In this document: positions 23,945-34,100 of the stretch, one piece after another | How the letters are laid out: each line of letters begins with the position of its first letter | Position numbering within the stretch: the stretch's first letter is position 1 | NCBI RefSeq assembly: GCF_019175385.1 | Contig: NC_083345.1 | Span: 125,429,657-125,493,656 of the forward strand | From: Lycium barbarum | Lineage: Eukaryota > Streptophyta > Magnoliopsida > Solanales > Solanaceae | Direction of reading: 5' to 3' | DNA: 64,000 bases | Translations under genes and position numbers: made by a program | The notes under the pieces: model-generated | Database searches by the model: none | What the model was told of the DNA's origin: nothing | Seen by the model: the letters and a program-made list of their open reading frames with translations, nothing else

Positions 23945-26900
23945 TTGACTTGTGCTAAAGGGGAACTGGCGGAACATCCATATTTCACACGGTCTAGAGC
24001 CAAGAAATCAGACTCTGACTCATCACTAATCGCCTGGTTAACTAAAAGGACTCGTTCTAAAATGGAGCAAAGTTTGATCAATGCAACCACTTCATCTGAG
24101 CCATCTCTTAGTTTACCAATCACGAGTGATCCCACATCCTCTAATGAACCAGAAACACATTTGGAGACCATTGCTCGTCTGGAGCGACGAGTTGCCGAAC
24201 TAAGTCATATGGTACTTCATAACCGGTCATTTTCTCAAACACCGCCACATATGACTCCGTCCCAGGGAGTTCGTCAGACTTTGCCTGTGCCACCTCCATT
24301 CCCAAATTTGGACGAATTTAACCAAGCAAATTATTTCACCACTTCTCAGCCAGTTCGTTCCGAACACCTCACTCAAAATGCTCCTTTTTTATTTACAGCC
24401 ACCTCTTCAAAAGCTCAGTTCATACCGCCGGCACATGATGTTACCAATACACATCAAGTTCCGCCAGTGTATACTTATACCACAGCTCCACCCATGACAC
24501 AGATTCAAGGACAATGTCGCACAGATGTTGATCATTATGTCGAAGTTGAAAATGAGGCACGGTCAGTTAATGATGAAATGATAAATAGAAAGCTCAAAAG
24601 TTTGGAAGATGCCATGAGAAGTTTGCGTGGACTTGGTAGTAACCAAAGCGTGAGATATGAAGAATTATGTGCATTTCCTGAGGTAGAATTGCCACCAGGT
24701 TACAAGATTCCAAAATTTGAGAAGTTTGATGGGTCGGGGAACCCTTTCTTCCATTTGAAGGTCTATTGTGAAAAGTTGATTGGTGTGGGGAAGAATGAAG
24801 GGATAAGAGTCAAACTATTCAATCAGAGTTTGAGTGGAAAAGCCTTGGAGTGGTATTCTAAGCAAGATACAACCAAATGGCGTACTTGGGATGATTTGGC
24901 AAATGCTTTTGTGGATCACTACAAGTTTCATGTTGAGATCGCTCCTGACAGAATCTCAATTACAAAGTTGAAGAAGAAGTTCACCGAATCATTTCGAGAA
25001 TATGCTATACGGTGGAGGGAAGAAGCATCTAGGGTACACCCACCCATGGAGGAGACAGAAATGGTTACTTTCTTCATTCAAGCACTAGAACCGGAATACT
25101 ATGAACGTTTGGTGACAATGAGTGGAAAAACTTTTGCAGAAGTGATCAAAGCTGGGGACATGATCGAAGATGGCATTAAGACAGGGAGAATAACAAGTCT
25201 AGCAGCTTTGCAGTCTACCAGTAGGGCTATACAAACTGGTACTCTCGGAAATGGAAAGAAAAAAGAGAAAGAAGCAGCATCGGTGATGGCCTTGGGAAAC
25301 ACATCATACCGCCATCAACGACCACCGCGATACCAGCCTAACGCTCACCACTCACAATATTTCCAATATTCTCCACATCCCTACGACCAAGCTTTGTCAT
25401 CTTACCAACCTCAATCACCACAAATATCCTACCCTGTTTACAACACACAACCAGCATATCGAGCTCCACGACCACCAACATATCCAGCTCCACCATCACA
25501 AACTCATCATCCAAACAATGCATCCGCACCTCGCCCAAATAAACCGTTTCGCAATTTCACACCATTGGGAGAACCACTGAGCGTTGTTTTCGAAAGACTG
25601 CAAGCTTCAGGCTTAGTATATCCTGTGGAAGGTAGAATTCCAGATCCATTACCCAGAAGCTTTGATCCCACTAAAACATGTGCATATCATTCGGGGGTAA
25701 AAGGCCATTCCACTGATCGTTGTTACGCATTGAAGCATAAGGTTGAGGATCTTATTGAAGCAAAACAGATCATGGTCAAACCACCAACACCAAATGTGGT
25801 TAACAATCCACTCCCAACCCATGATGGGGCCACGATAAATATGTTTGGAATAGATGAAAATGTTGACGACCCAGCCGAATTTATAGTGCCTGTGGATCGT
25901 GTGGAGGAACATGATTTTGTAGCCGTTGCTTCTCCGGCTGTAGTGATAAAGGGTTGTGTGCCTGTCGAGATATTAGGAGCTTCATCAACGCCTGTGGAAG
26001 TAGTTCAAGCACCAAATCAGTTACCAGTGCTCGATACAAAAGCCGTACCATGGAATTATCAACAAACTGTGATGGAATGTCGAGGAAAGGACACGATCAC
26101 TGACAAGGTTAAGACATCAGGAATGACAAGGTCTGGAAGATGCTATTCTCCAGAAGAGCTAGTTAGATTGGGGCAAGTTAAGGAAGCCAATGTACCTCCC
26201 AAAAGGGTCGTGACTGAAACCGAAGCAGAAGAATTTTTGAGGAAGATCAAGGCTAGTGAGTACTCAGTTGTGGATCAGTTGAAAAAGACCAATGCTCAAA
26301 TTCCTATTCTCTCTTTGCTTTTGAGTTCAGATATGCACAGGAATGCATTGTTGAAGATCTTGAATGAAGCGTATGTTCCAAGCGAAACAACTAGTGAGGC
26401 GTTAGCTGGGATGATTGAGCGCGTACTTGACAGCCATCGAATCAGCTTCGATAATGAAGAACTGCCGCCAGAAGGATGTATGCATAACAAAGCACTCTAT
26501 ATAACTGTCAAGTGTCGTAACATGTTTGTGGCTAAAGTATTGATTGATGGGGGTTCTGGACTCAACATCTGTCCATTAGCAAGTCTGAAGAAGATCGGAT
26601 ATAATGTTAGTGAGCTCAAGACCAGTGATATGAATATTCGAGCATTTGATGGGGCTCAAAGGCGCCCTATTGGGGAAATAGAGTTGAAAGTGTTGATTGG
26701 CCCTGTTGAATTCATTATGGATTTTCAAGTACTTGATATTTCCACGACATACAACATGCTGTTAGGTAGACCGTGGATCCATTTGGCAGGGGCCGTACCA
26801 TCTACTTTGCACCAAACTGTCAAATTCGAGTGGGATCAGCAACAAATATGTATACACGGAGAAGGGGACACGTCTTTCTATCTAGAGCAATCCACCCCAT

Positions 26901-27367
26901 TCATCGAGGCAGAAGGAGGGTTCGACGGAGCAGCTTACCACGCTTGGGAGGTTGTGAATGTCACTAAGGAGAGTGAAGTATGTCAAACTCAAGAGTTCAA
27001 AAGATCATGTGCCGCAATTATGGTTGCAAAAGAAATGGTGAGAAATGGGTACCAACCTGGATTTGGGCTAGGGAAAACACTAAATGGGCGGGTTGAGCCA
27101 GTCGTTCTCCCTACGCAACAGTTTACATTCGGTTTGGGATATGAGCCAACTGAGGAAGAAGTGAAGAAAGCACGAAAGAATAAAAGGAAGGAGATTGCAT
27201 TGCCAAAACCCATTCCTACCATTGATCAAACTTTCTTAAAACCTTCAGATCTTATTGTTGAAGTTGCCTATGATGATATCGTGGAAGGAGTCAAGAACCT
27301 GTTCGTGGAAGATGAAGATGATCATGCTGCGATAATCAAAGACTTTGCTGAAATATTGACTTTATAG
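23945..27367 (+). CDS. Gag-protease polyprotein with G-patch, Ogre/Tat type
   Basis: 1,140 codons without interruption. In order: a retrotransposon gag domain at about residues 253-406 (IPKFEKFDGSGNP, LSGKALEWY, FREYAIRWREEA), a proline/tyrosine/glutamine-rich linker, a modified zinc knuckle at about 577-592 (CAYHSGVKGHSTDRC), an aspartic protease at about 860-945 with the IDGGSG active site and the later GRPWIH motif, and a G-patch-like segment at about 1019-1056 (NGYQPGFGLGKTL). Gag would form the virus-like particle, the protease would process it, and G-patches bind RNA or helicases. The frame opens with TTG at 23945; the first in-frame ATG is at 24062 (residue 40). The conserved-looking stretch before it (ELAEHPYFTRS) suggests the original start lay at or before 23945. 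After the TAG at 27365 the same frame still shows a remnant (EPGPELKN, then TGA), so the protein once ran further. RT, RNase H and integrase do not follow. Confidence 0.92.
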   Translation: MTCAKGELAEHPYFTRSRAKKSDSDSSLIAWLTKRTRSKMEQSLINATTSSEPSLSLPITSDPTSSNEPETHLETIARLERRVAELSHMVLHNRSFSQTPPHMTPSQGVRQTLPVPPPFPNLDEFNQANYFTTSQPVRSEHLTQNAPFLFTATSSKAQFIPPAHDVTNTHQVPPVYTYTTAPPMTQIQGQCRTDVDHYVEVENEARSVNDEMINRKLKSLEDAMRSLRGLGSNQSVRYEELCAFPEVELPPGYKIPKFEKFDGSGNPFFHLKVYCEKLIGVGKNEGIRVKLFNQSLSGKALEWYSKQDTTKWRTWDDLANAFVDHYKFHVEIAPDRISITKLKKKFTESFREYAIRWREEASRVHPPMEETEMVTFFIQALEPEYYERLVTMSGKTFAEVIKAGDMIEDGIKTGRITSLAALQSTSRAIQTGTLGNGKKKEKEAASVMALGNTSYRHQRPPRYQPNAHHSQYFQYSPHPYDQALSSYQPQSPQISYPVYNTQPAYRAPRPPTYPAPPSQTHHPNNASAPRPNKPFRNFTPLGEPLSVVFERLQASGLVYPVEGRIPDPLPRSFDPTKTCAYHSGVKGHSTDRCYALKHKVEDLIEAKQIMVKPPTPNVVNNPLPTHDGATINMFGIDENVDDPAEFIVPVDRVEEHDFVAVASPAVVIKGCVPVEILGASSTPVEVVQAPNQLPVLDTKAVPWNYQQTVMECRGKDTITDKVKTSGMTRSGRCYSPEELVRLGQVKEANVPPKRVVTETEAEEFLRKIKASEYSVVDQLKKTNAQIPILSLLLSSDMHRNALLKILNEAYVPSETTSEALAGMIERVLDSHRISFDNEELPPEGCMHNKALYITVKCRNMFVAKVLIDGGSGLNICPLASLKKIGYNVSELKTSDMNIRAFDGAQRRPIGEIELKVLIGPVEFIMDFQVLDISTTYNMLLGRPWIHLAGAVPSTLHQTVKFEWDQQQICIHGEGDTSFYLEQSTPFIEAEGGFDGAAYHAWEVVNVTKESEVCQTQEFKRSCAAIMVAKEMVRNGYQPGFGLGKTLNGRVEPVVLPTQQFTFGLGYEPTEEEVKKARKNKRKEIALPKPIPTIDQTFLKPSDLIVEVAYDDIVEGVKNLFVEDEDDHAAIIKDFAEILTL

Positions 27368-27566
27368 GCTGCTGAGCCAGGACCTGAGTTGAAAAATTGA
27401 ACTTCTATCTCAGCCCCGGTTCGTCGGGAGTTTCAGTTTTTCAGTTTAAATTTCCTTTTGTAGTAGGCCGGAGGCATCAACTAGAACATTTAGTTCCTTT
27501 TGTCATGTTGCCTCTATGTTTTGTTACGGCCTTTTTAAATTAAGATTCTGTCATTTTGTTTGTAAC
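27368..27566 (+). pseudogene. Remnant of the gag-pro 3' coding continuation
   Basis: Directly after the stop, the same frame reads AAEPGPELKN, then TGA where TGG (Trp) is expected, then TSISAPVRRE. This resembles the linker between protease and RT in Ogre/Tat elements. Beyond about 27420 homology is lost and no RT begins. It marks where pol was deleted. Confidence 0.5.
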
Positions 27567-27930
27567 GAACTACGTTTGGCCTGACTTCCTGGTGGATACG
27601 TAGGCAGCCCATATCGGGTTCGGCCACTCTTTTCAAATTATTTCAACGTCTTTGTTTTGTGGTTGGAACTACGTTTGGCCTGACTTCCTGTTGGATACGT
27701 AGGCAGCCCACATCGGGTTCAGCCACTTTTTCAAAATATTTCAGTGTTTTGTTGTATGGGTGGAACTACGTGTGGCCTGATTTCCCTTTGGATACGTAGG
27801 CAACCCATATCGGGTTCGGCCCCCCCTTTATTAAAAAACAAAACAAACTCAAAAATCTTTATGTTCATCACGAACTACGTCTGGCCTGATTCCTTTGGGA
27901 TACGTAGGCAACCCGAGGCGGGTTCGGCCC
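27567..27930 (+). repeat. Tandem repeat, about 100 bp x 4
   Basis: Copies start GAACTACG at 27567, 27666, 27763 and 27872 (spacing 99, 97 and 109 bp). Each keeps a core 'tggcctga', then 'ggatacgtaggca', then 'cgggttcggcc', while the T-rich spacers vary. A degenerate fifth copy is at about 30778-30850. Confidence 0.9.
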
Positions 27931-28048
27931 TTCTATCTTAAAATTTTTATCTTCAGTTTGTCCAAACATTTTGGTTCCTATAAAATACATAAGGATTTTT
28001 ATACAAGACTTGGTCTTCCCACCGCTTAAATTCATGTGTCTTAGTATC

Positions 28049-28275
28049 TTGAAACTGGGACAAATTTTTGAAATCGGTCAGATCACTTTCAAAAAATTTT
28101 CATTACAATTTTCTCACTTTTCGATCGTTTAGAACCAAGCGTTTCCAGGACTTGAAACTGGGACAAATTTCGAAGTCGGTCAAATCACTTTCGAAAACTT
28201 TCATTATAAGTTCTTATTTTTCAATTGTCCAGAATCAAGCATCTCTAAGACTGAAACTGGGACAAATTTTTAGAA
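28049..28275 (+). repeat. Tandem repeat, about 100 bp x 2-3
   Basis: 'cttgaaactgggacaaattt' recurs near 28049 and 28152, and a diverged copy at about 28252. It is followed by 'cggtca.atcactttc' in the first two. This is part of the repeat-rich 3' region of the element. Confidence 0.8.
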
Positions 28276-29089
28276 GTAGCATAAAAGTGGTCTTAAACAA
28301 AAGTCCATCCATATTTCTAAAATGTGAGTAAATTCAAAAATCGAGTCTTCTTAATCATGTTACATATTAGAGCCACTAAGTATTTCCTTTCAAAGTCATC
28401 TAAATCTCATTACTTTTATTTTCAAAATACATTTTTTTTTTATAACTGAAACTCCCCGGCAAAGCAAGATATGTGGTGAGACATCGAAGAACGTGGACGC
28501 GACCGAGACAAAAGTCAATTCAAGGGCCAAGTTCCCCGACATGCACAAGTCAACCAATTTTCTTTTAAACTCACAATTTTTCTTTGTTGAGACAGGTCCA
28601 ATTAACATGAACACGGTGCATGTATTAAATTATGGGCGTGATCAAAAAGTTAACTTTCTTCAAAATGCAAATACTCTTCAGCGTGGATGCAAAGGTAGCT
28701 TATGCCGAACGGTGGGCGTCGTTCCACTCATCACGAAATTTCAATTGCAACAGTGGACACAAGTTCATCTTCTCAACCAAGGGCTGTAAGTATAATTCTT
28801 TCAGACCCAACTATTTATTCTTATCACTAACAATTGTTTTAGCTCGTGACATTCATCGATGGATCGAATACATATAATCATGGACACTGACCTTGATCAC
28901 CTGTTATCGGTTACAATTCCTCAATTTCGACATCATTTCATACATATTCAAATCATTATCAAATTCTTTTAAAATGAGGTATTTTAATAAGATAGCAAGA
29001 TCTAAATATTGCATCGTATATCAAATTGTGGGGTTAATTATAGATTTAATTTCCGTCACAACGGGACAGGGATTAAGATGTGGATATCT

Positions 29090-29389
29090 TTTTACAATAC
29101 TATTTCTAAAGTGGACGTGGATTTACATTTACATTGTGGATGCGAGCATGGAAGTGAAAATAGAATTATATTACGGAAAATATACCTACAATTGTAGAAA
29201 GTGGATACAGATTTACGTTTTCGAAAGTAAAGTGGATTTATTTTGCGCCGTATAATACGGATGTGAAAGTAGATATAGGTTTGTTTTGCACCGTATAATA
29301 CAGGCGTGAAAGTCGACGTGGATTTATATTTTGTACCGTGAAAAATGGGCATGGATTTACATTTTTGCACCATAGGAAGTGGACATGAT
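29090..29389 (+). repeat. Degenerate repeats of about 55-60 bp
   Basis: Irregular copies of 'gtggatttacattt' with 'ttgcaccgtataata' spacers lead into the minisatellite. Boundaries are approximate. Confidence 0.5.
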
Positions 29390-30412
29390 TAGGCGCCCAC
29401 CTTAGAATGCGGGTATGTCAATTTTCAATATAGGCGCCCACCTTAGAATGCGGGTATTTCGATTTTTAATTTAGGCGCCCACCTTAGAATGCGGGTATTT
29501 CGATTTTTAATTTAGGCACCCACCTTAGAATGCGGGTATTTCAAAATTTAATTTGGGCACCCACCTTAGAATGCGGGTATGTCAATTTTCAAGTTTAGGC
29601 ACCCACCTTAGAATGCGGGTGTGTCAATTTCAATCCAGGCACCCACCTTAGAATGCGGGTATGTCAATTTCAATCCAGGCACCCACCTTAGAATGCGGGT
29701 ATTTCAATGTTCAATTCAGGCACCCACCTTAGAATGCGGGTATTTCAATGTTCAAATCAGGCACCCACCTTAGAATGCGGGTATGTCAATTTCAATCCAG
29801 GCACCCACCTTAGAATGCGGGTATTTCAATGTTCAATTCAGGCACCCACCTTAGAATGCGGGTATTTCAATGTTCAAATTAGGCACCCACCTTAGAATGC
29901 GGGTATGTCAATTTCAATCCAGGCACCCACCTTAGAATGCGGGTATTTCAATGTTCAATTCAGGCACCCACCTTAGAATGCGGGTATTTCAATGTTCAAA
30001 TTAAGCACCCACCTTAGAATGCGGGTATGTCAATTTTCAATTTAGGCACCCACCGTAGAATGCGGGTATTTCAATGTTCAGTTCAGGCACCCACCTCCGA
30101 ATGCGGGTATCTTATATTTCAAGTTCAGGCACCCACCTCCGAATGCGGGTATCTTATATTTCAGTTCAGGCACCCACCTCCGAATGCGGGTATCTTATAT
30201 TTCAAGTTCAGGCACCCACCTCCGAATGCGGGTATCTTATATTTCAAGTTCAGGCACCCACCTCCGAATGCGGGTATCTTATATTTCACTTCAGGCGCCC
30301 ACCTCCGAATGCGGGTATCTTATATTTTAAGTTCAGGCACCCACCTCCGAATGCGGGTATCTTATATTTCAGTTCAGGCGCCACCTCCGAATGTGGATTC
30401 AACTTTTGAAAC
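29390..30412 (+). repeat. 41-bp minisatellite, about 25 units, two subtypes and a three-unit higher-order repeat
   Basis: The core unit is 'ggcacccacct' + 'tagaatgcgggtat' + a variable 12-16 bp tail. Units up to about 30047 carry 'ccttagaatg' ('ccgtagaatg' in the last). Units from about 30085 carry 'cctccgaatg' and a 'cttatatttca' tail. Between 29641 and 30006 three tail types (A: gtcaatttcaatcc, B: tttcaatgttcaattc, C: tttcaatgttcaaat) cycle A-B-C three times, giving a 122-bp higher-order unit. Open frames through it are accidental. Confidence 0.95.
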
Positions 30413-30777
30413 AGGGGTTGCAAGTGTAACTTCTCCAACCCTGGCTTATTTACATATATTTCTTTATTGCTAACAATTGTTTTTAGCTGATGGCTTTTGA
30501 CAATATCAAAGTTGGCATCACACATCAAATCGTGGAACTGTTTCTTCGGCAGCGAACTGGGGCAATTTGTCGGGAAGGATAATCAGACTTCCCGACACGG
30601 GTCAAAGATCTACCTCGAACACTCGTCTCTAATTACAAGTATTCTCTTGCGTTCCAGCAATTCAATTTTCAGAATTCTCAAGTTTCTATCACAATACCCA
30701 GTGTTATCATAATTCAGCACCGAAACAATATTTTGCAAGTTTCACGCCAATTGGGGTTCAAGTGTCGTAATTGTCCA

Positions 30778-30850
30778 AGAACTACACTCGACCTGATTCT
30801 CATATAGTCCGAGATATGTAGGCAACTCAGAGACCGGAGTTCGGTCATGA
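30778..30850 (+). repeat. Isolated diverged copy of the 100-bp repeat
   Basis: It contains 'gaactacactcgacctga', 'gatatgtaggcaac' and 'ggagttcggtcatga', matching the core order of the units at 27567-27930, 3 kb downstream and close to the 3' LTR. Confidence 0.6.
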
Positions 30851-30930
30851 CCCTCTCAAATTTCCTTTAGCCGGGACAAAATAGGCTACTAAGTCAACGT
30901 CTTTGCCCGACAACACTTTTCATCGTTACC

Positions 30931-30948
30931 GGGCAAAGAGGGACAAGT
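30931..30948 (+). promoter_or_regulatory. Polypurine tract of the Ogre/Tat-like element
   Basis: The purine-rich run GGGCAAAGAGGGACAAG lies directly before the 3' LTR. It is the expected plus-strand primer. Confidence 0.65.
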
Positions 30949-31100
30949 TGTTGACACCCAATTTTGTCCCGCCTCTCTTCCAAAATACCTATTTTACGCT
31001 TCTAATATTTTTAGAAAAATTAAAAAATATATATAATTATTTTACGGAATTATTAGCCTTTTATCAATACCGACACTTTATTATTCTATTACAGTTACTA

Positions 31101-31136
<36 letters not shown>

Positions 31137-34100
31137 AATTTTTATCATTTTCAGTATTTTACCAGCTTACGCACACGCATAACATTTATCTTTGCATAAT
31201 TAAATAGTAGTATTTATTTAGTGCGGATTTTCAAAGAAAAATAACATATATTATTACACGGCTATTATAACACCATATGATTTTATTACCCGAGTCTAAT
31301 AATCACACATTTTGGTATTAAGCAATATTTTGTCACCCTCGGTATATCATTAATTAAATTAGGTCTTCTATTTAAATTTAGAAGACAAACTATTTCTTGC
31401 ACTCGATCCGTATTTTGACTTATCGGACCCCAAACCAAAGTCCGATTAACCCCTAATATTTTTTGGACTAGTCCGTATCTCTTATCTCAATTTTTAGAAT
31501 AATCCGTGTTTTAATTTATTAGCCTATTCTCTTAATACCCAGTCTAAAAAATTGACCCAGTCCATTTATGGACTGGGTCCGACCCATTTTCGTCCAAAAA
31601 AGGGGGAAACCCTTAGGGCTTCCCCACATTTTCACCCGCCTCCTTCTTCACTTCCTTTCCTCTTTCTCTCTCGCCTCCCTCCACCTTTCCTCCGCCTCCC
31701 TCTTTCGTCGTCCTCTCCACCTTCTCGTCAATTATCACCACCATCACCACCATCGTCACCTCTACACCACCATCTCCCCATCGTTCTCTTCCTCCCCTTC
31801 ATCCTAAAACCTAGCCGCCGGGCACACACACCCCACTGCCACTAATTCTCACACCCATACCTCCATTACCTCCACCGTCCCACGCCTCCCTGTTCCCCAT
31901 TACGACTGACACCCCTCTGTCACACCATTTCGCTTTGTCCCCCACTTCGTCACACCACCCGCTCCTCTCGTTCATCGTCATCTTCCTCTGACACCCACGT
32001 TACCCCGACACCCCCACGTATCTGTCACCTCCACCCTTCGTTGTTCCCCGCTCCTCTCAAACTCAAAATCAGTCTATAAATATTGATTTCATCATCTATT
32101 AAGGGGGAAAAAGAAACGGGAAAAAACCGGAGAAAGCAGAGGAGAGGTAGCTTAACTGTAGAAATCCCCTAGTAATCAAGTGTCAAATTTAGGATAATCG
32201 CAGGAATTCCCATAGACGACATCATTTCTTTTAGCCTTATTGTTCGATATCGAGTCAAAGATCCACACCATTTTTGTTCTGTTTTTTTTTTGCTCTTGGC
32301 ATCTGTTTGAACTCGAGTGTATAAGATTCGGGTTTTTCTTAGTACTTCGAAGTGGATTTGAAGTGTTCGCGGTTAATTCGAAAGCCCGTACCCACTTCGC
32401 TGCACCCGAAGAAGGTAATTCCCTTTTTATTCTTATTTTCTATTTTTTTTCTCTGTTTTCATGATCAATGTGTTGGTTTTGGAACAGATGGATTAGTTAG
32501 ATTAGTTCAGTCTCATGTTTAGTTAAGCTGGTTTGGTTTAATTAAGCTGGATTTTCCATTAGACTGATGTGGGATTTGAAGCATGCCTATTTGGCCTATT
32601 TCGATATATCAAGATGTGTGTCTGACTCATGGTTAGAATTGATGAATCCTGCTCAAAATAACCAAAAAATGTTTTAATATAGAGGAATGGATTACTGCTT
32701 ATACTTGATTGATTAATAGCTGCCTAAATCATGCACATATCATCTTTAGTTTAAACCGAGCCTCTTCCTGTCTGCTTCATTGTTACTTTATGGCATGATT
32801 AGAAGTAAATCTGCTCATAAGTTTGGCTTTCCTTTATGGTTAATATAATCCCATTTGGTCAGTGAGGATTCCATAGGTACTAAGTGTTTATCTACGATTA
32901 TACTAAGGATGATATACCTATCTGAATAGCTGGTGGTGTATGTTTAAATAATTTGTAATGCATGTTTAAAGGTTGTAACTCATTTGTTCAGGTTGTATGT
33001 CTTCCATTTTAGTGAAATAGCACACCATCTGTATAGTTGAAAGCATTATTAGATGTGTCATATGAAACTAGCTTGATTTCTGTCCCCCTTAGCTGCGCTT
33101 TAGCCTGTCTGCAGTTACTTTGGTTACAATAAACATGTTTGGTCCTGTTTAGTTTAGTTTTCGTGATCATGTTGACTGTGCATGCTTCAATGTAAGGTTC
33201 AATTGGTTTACAGGTTTGTAGTTTCCTTCTCTTTCTTGCTGAAATGCTGCTTTGTTTGCTTAAGATGAGTTTTGAAAGTAATGACTTACTAAACTGGTGA
33301 TGTTACGCTCAAGTACACTTGAAAGACTTGCTTTAAGAGGAATAAATATTGGCTGGCCAATATCAGGTTGAACCCAGATTTTAGAAACAAAAGTTTGTTT
33401 CAAGTGCAAAAATAGATACTGTAAACTCAAAAGGAACATAGTATGCATGGGAACTGTGGCAGATTCAGAGAATCATTTAGAATCGAAGCTGACTAGTTAA
33501 ACAAACCTACGTGATGTTCTTCTCTTATAAGAAATAAGTGTCCAGATTTCTTACTTTAGGAACTGATTCTCATTCTGTTTGGTATAGATTACCCTGGGAG
33601 GTTTCCTGATCATGATGTGGACTGTGCTAGTATAATCAAGATAGTTTATATGACTAGATACTGTCTAGGCTTTAATGAATATTGGAATAATCATCCCCTC
33701 CTGTATGAACTTGTTGGCTGTGACATCAGTGTGCTGCACCATCTACTTCTACTTATCCCCTTCCTACCTGATTTTTTCTGTGGCATGGTATACTTCAAAG
33801 TATACATAGATATAAGCCTAATATACACTCAATGTATACAAAGGTCATATATTAGTGTATACCATCCAAGTATATCAGGTGTACTCTAAATATCACGTGT
33901 TATGGCATCTGCTACTGCTGCCTACGTTTTGAGTGTTGCCCTGCTTTCGTATGTCATAAATATATAGTGGCTGAATTGTGTATACATGAAATATACTTTA
34001 AATATACATATTATATATCATCTACTGATCTACTTTGAGTTTATATTTTTTTTTTTTACATATTTTTATCATATTCATTGAGTGTATACTAATCTTTTCC

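Noticed and set aside
29390..30412. CRISPR-like appearance: short repeats with short variable spacers
   Set aside because: Plant nuclear context inside an LTR element. The 'spacers' are 12-16 bp and fall into a few recurring types, so this is a minisatellite.
29707..30473. Repeat-encoded open frames
   Set aside because: The 41-bp unit is not a multiple of three; the frames arise only from absence of stops in the repeat and have no start context.
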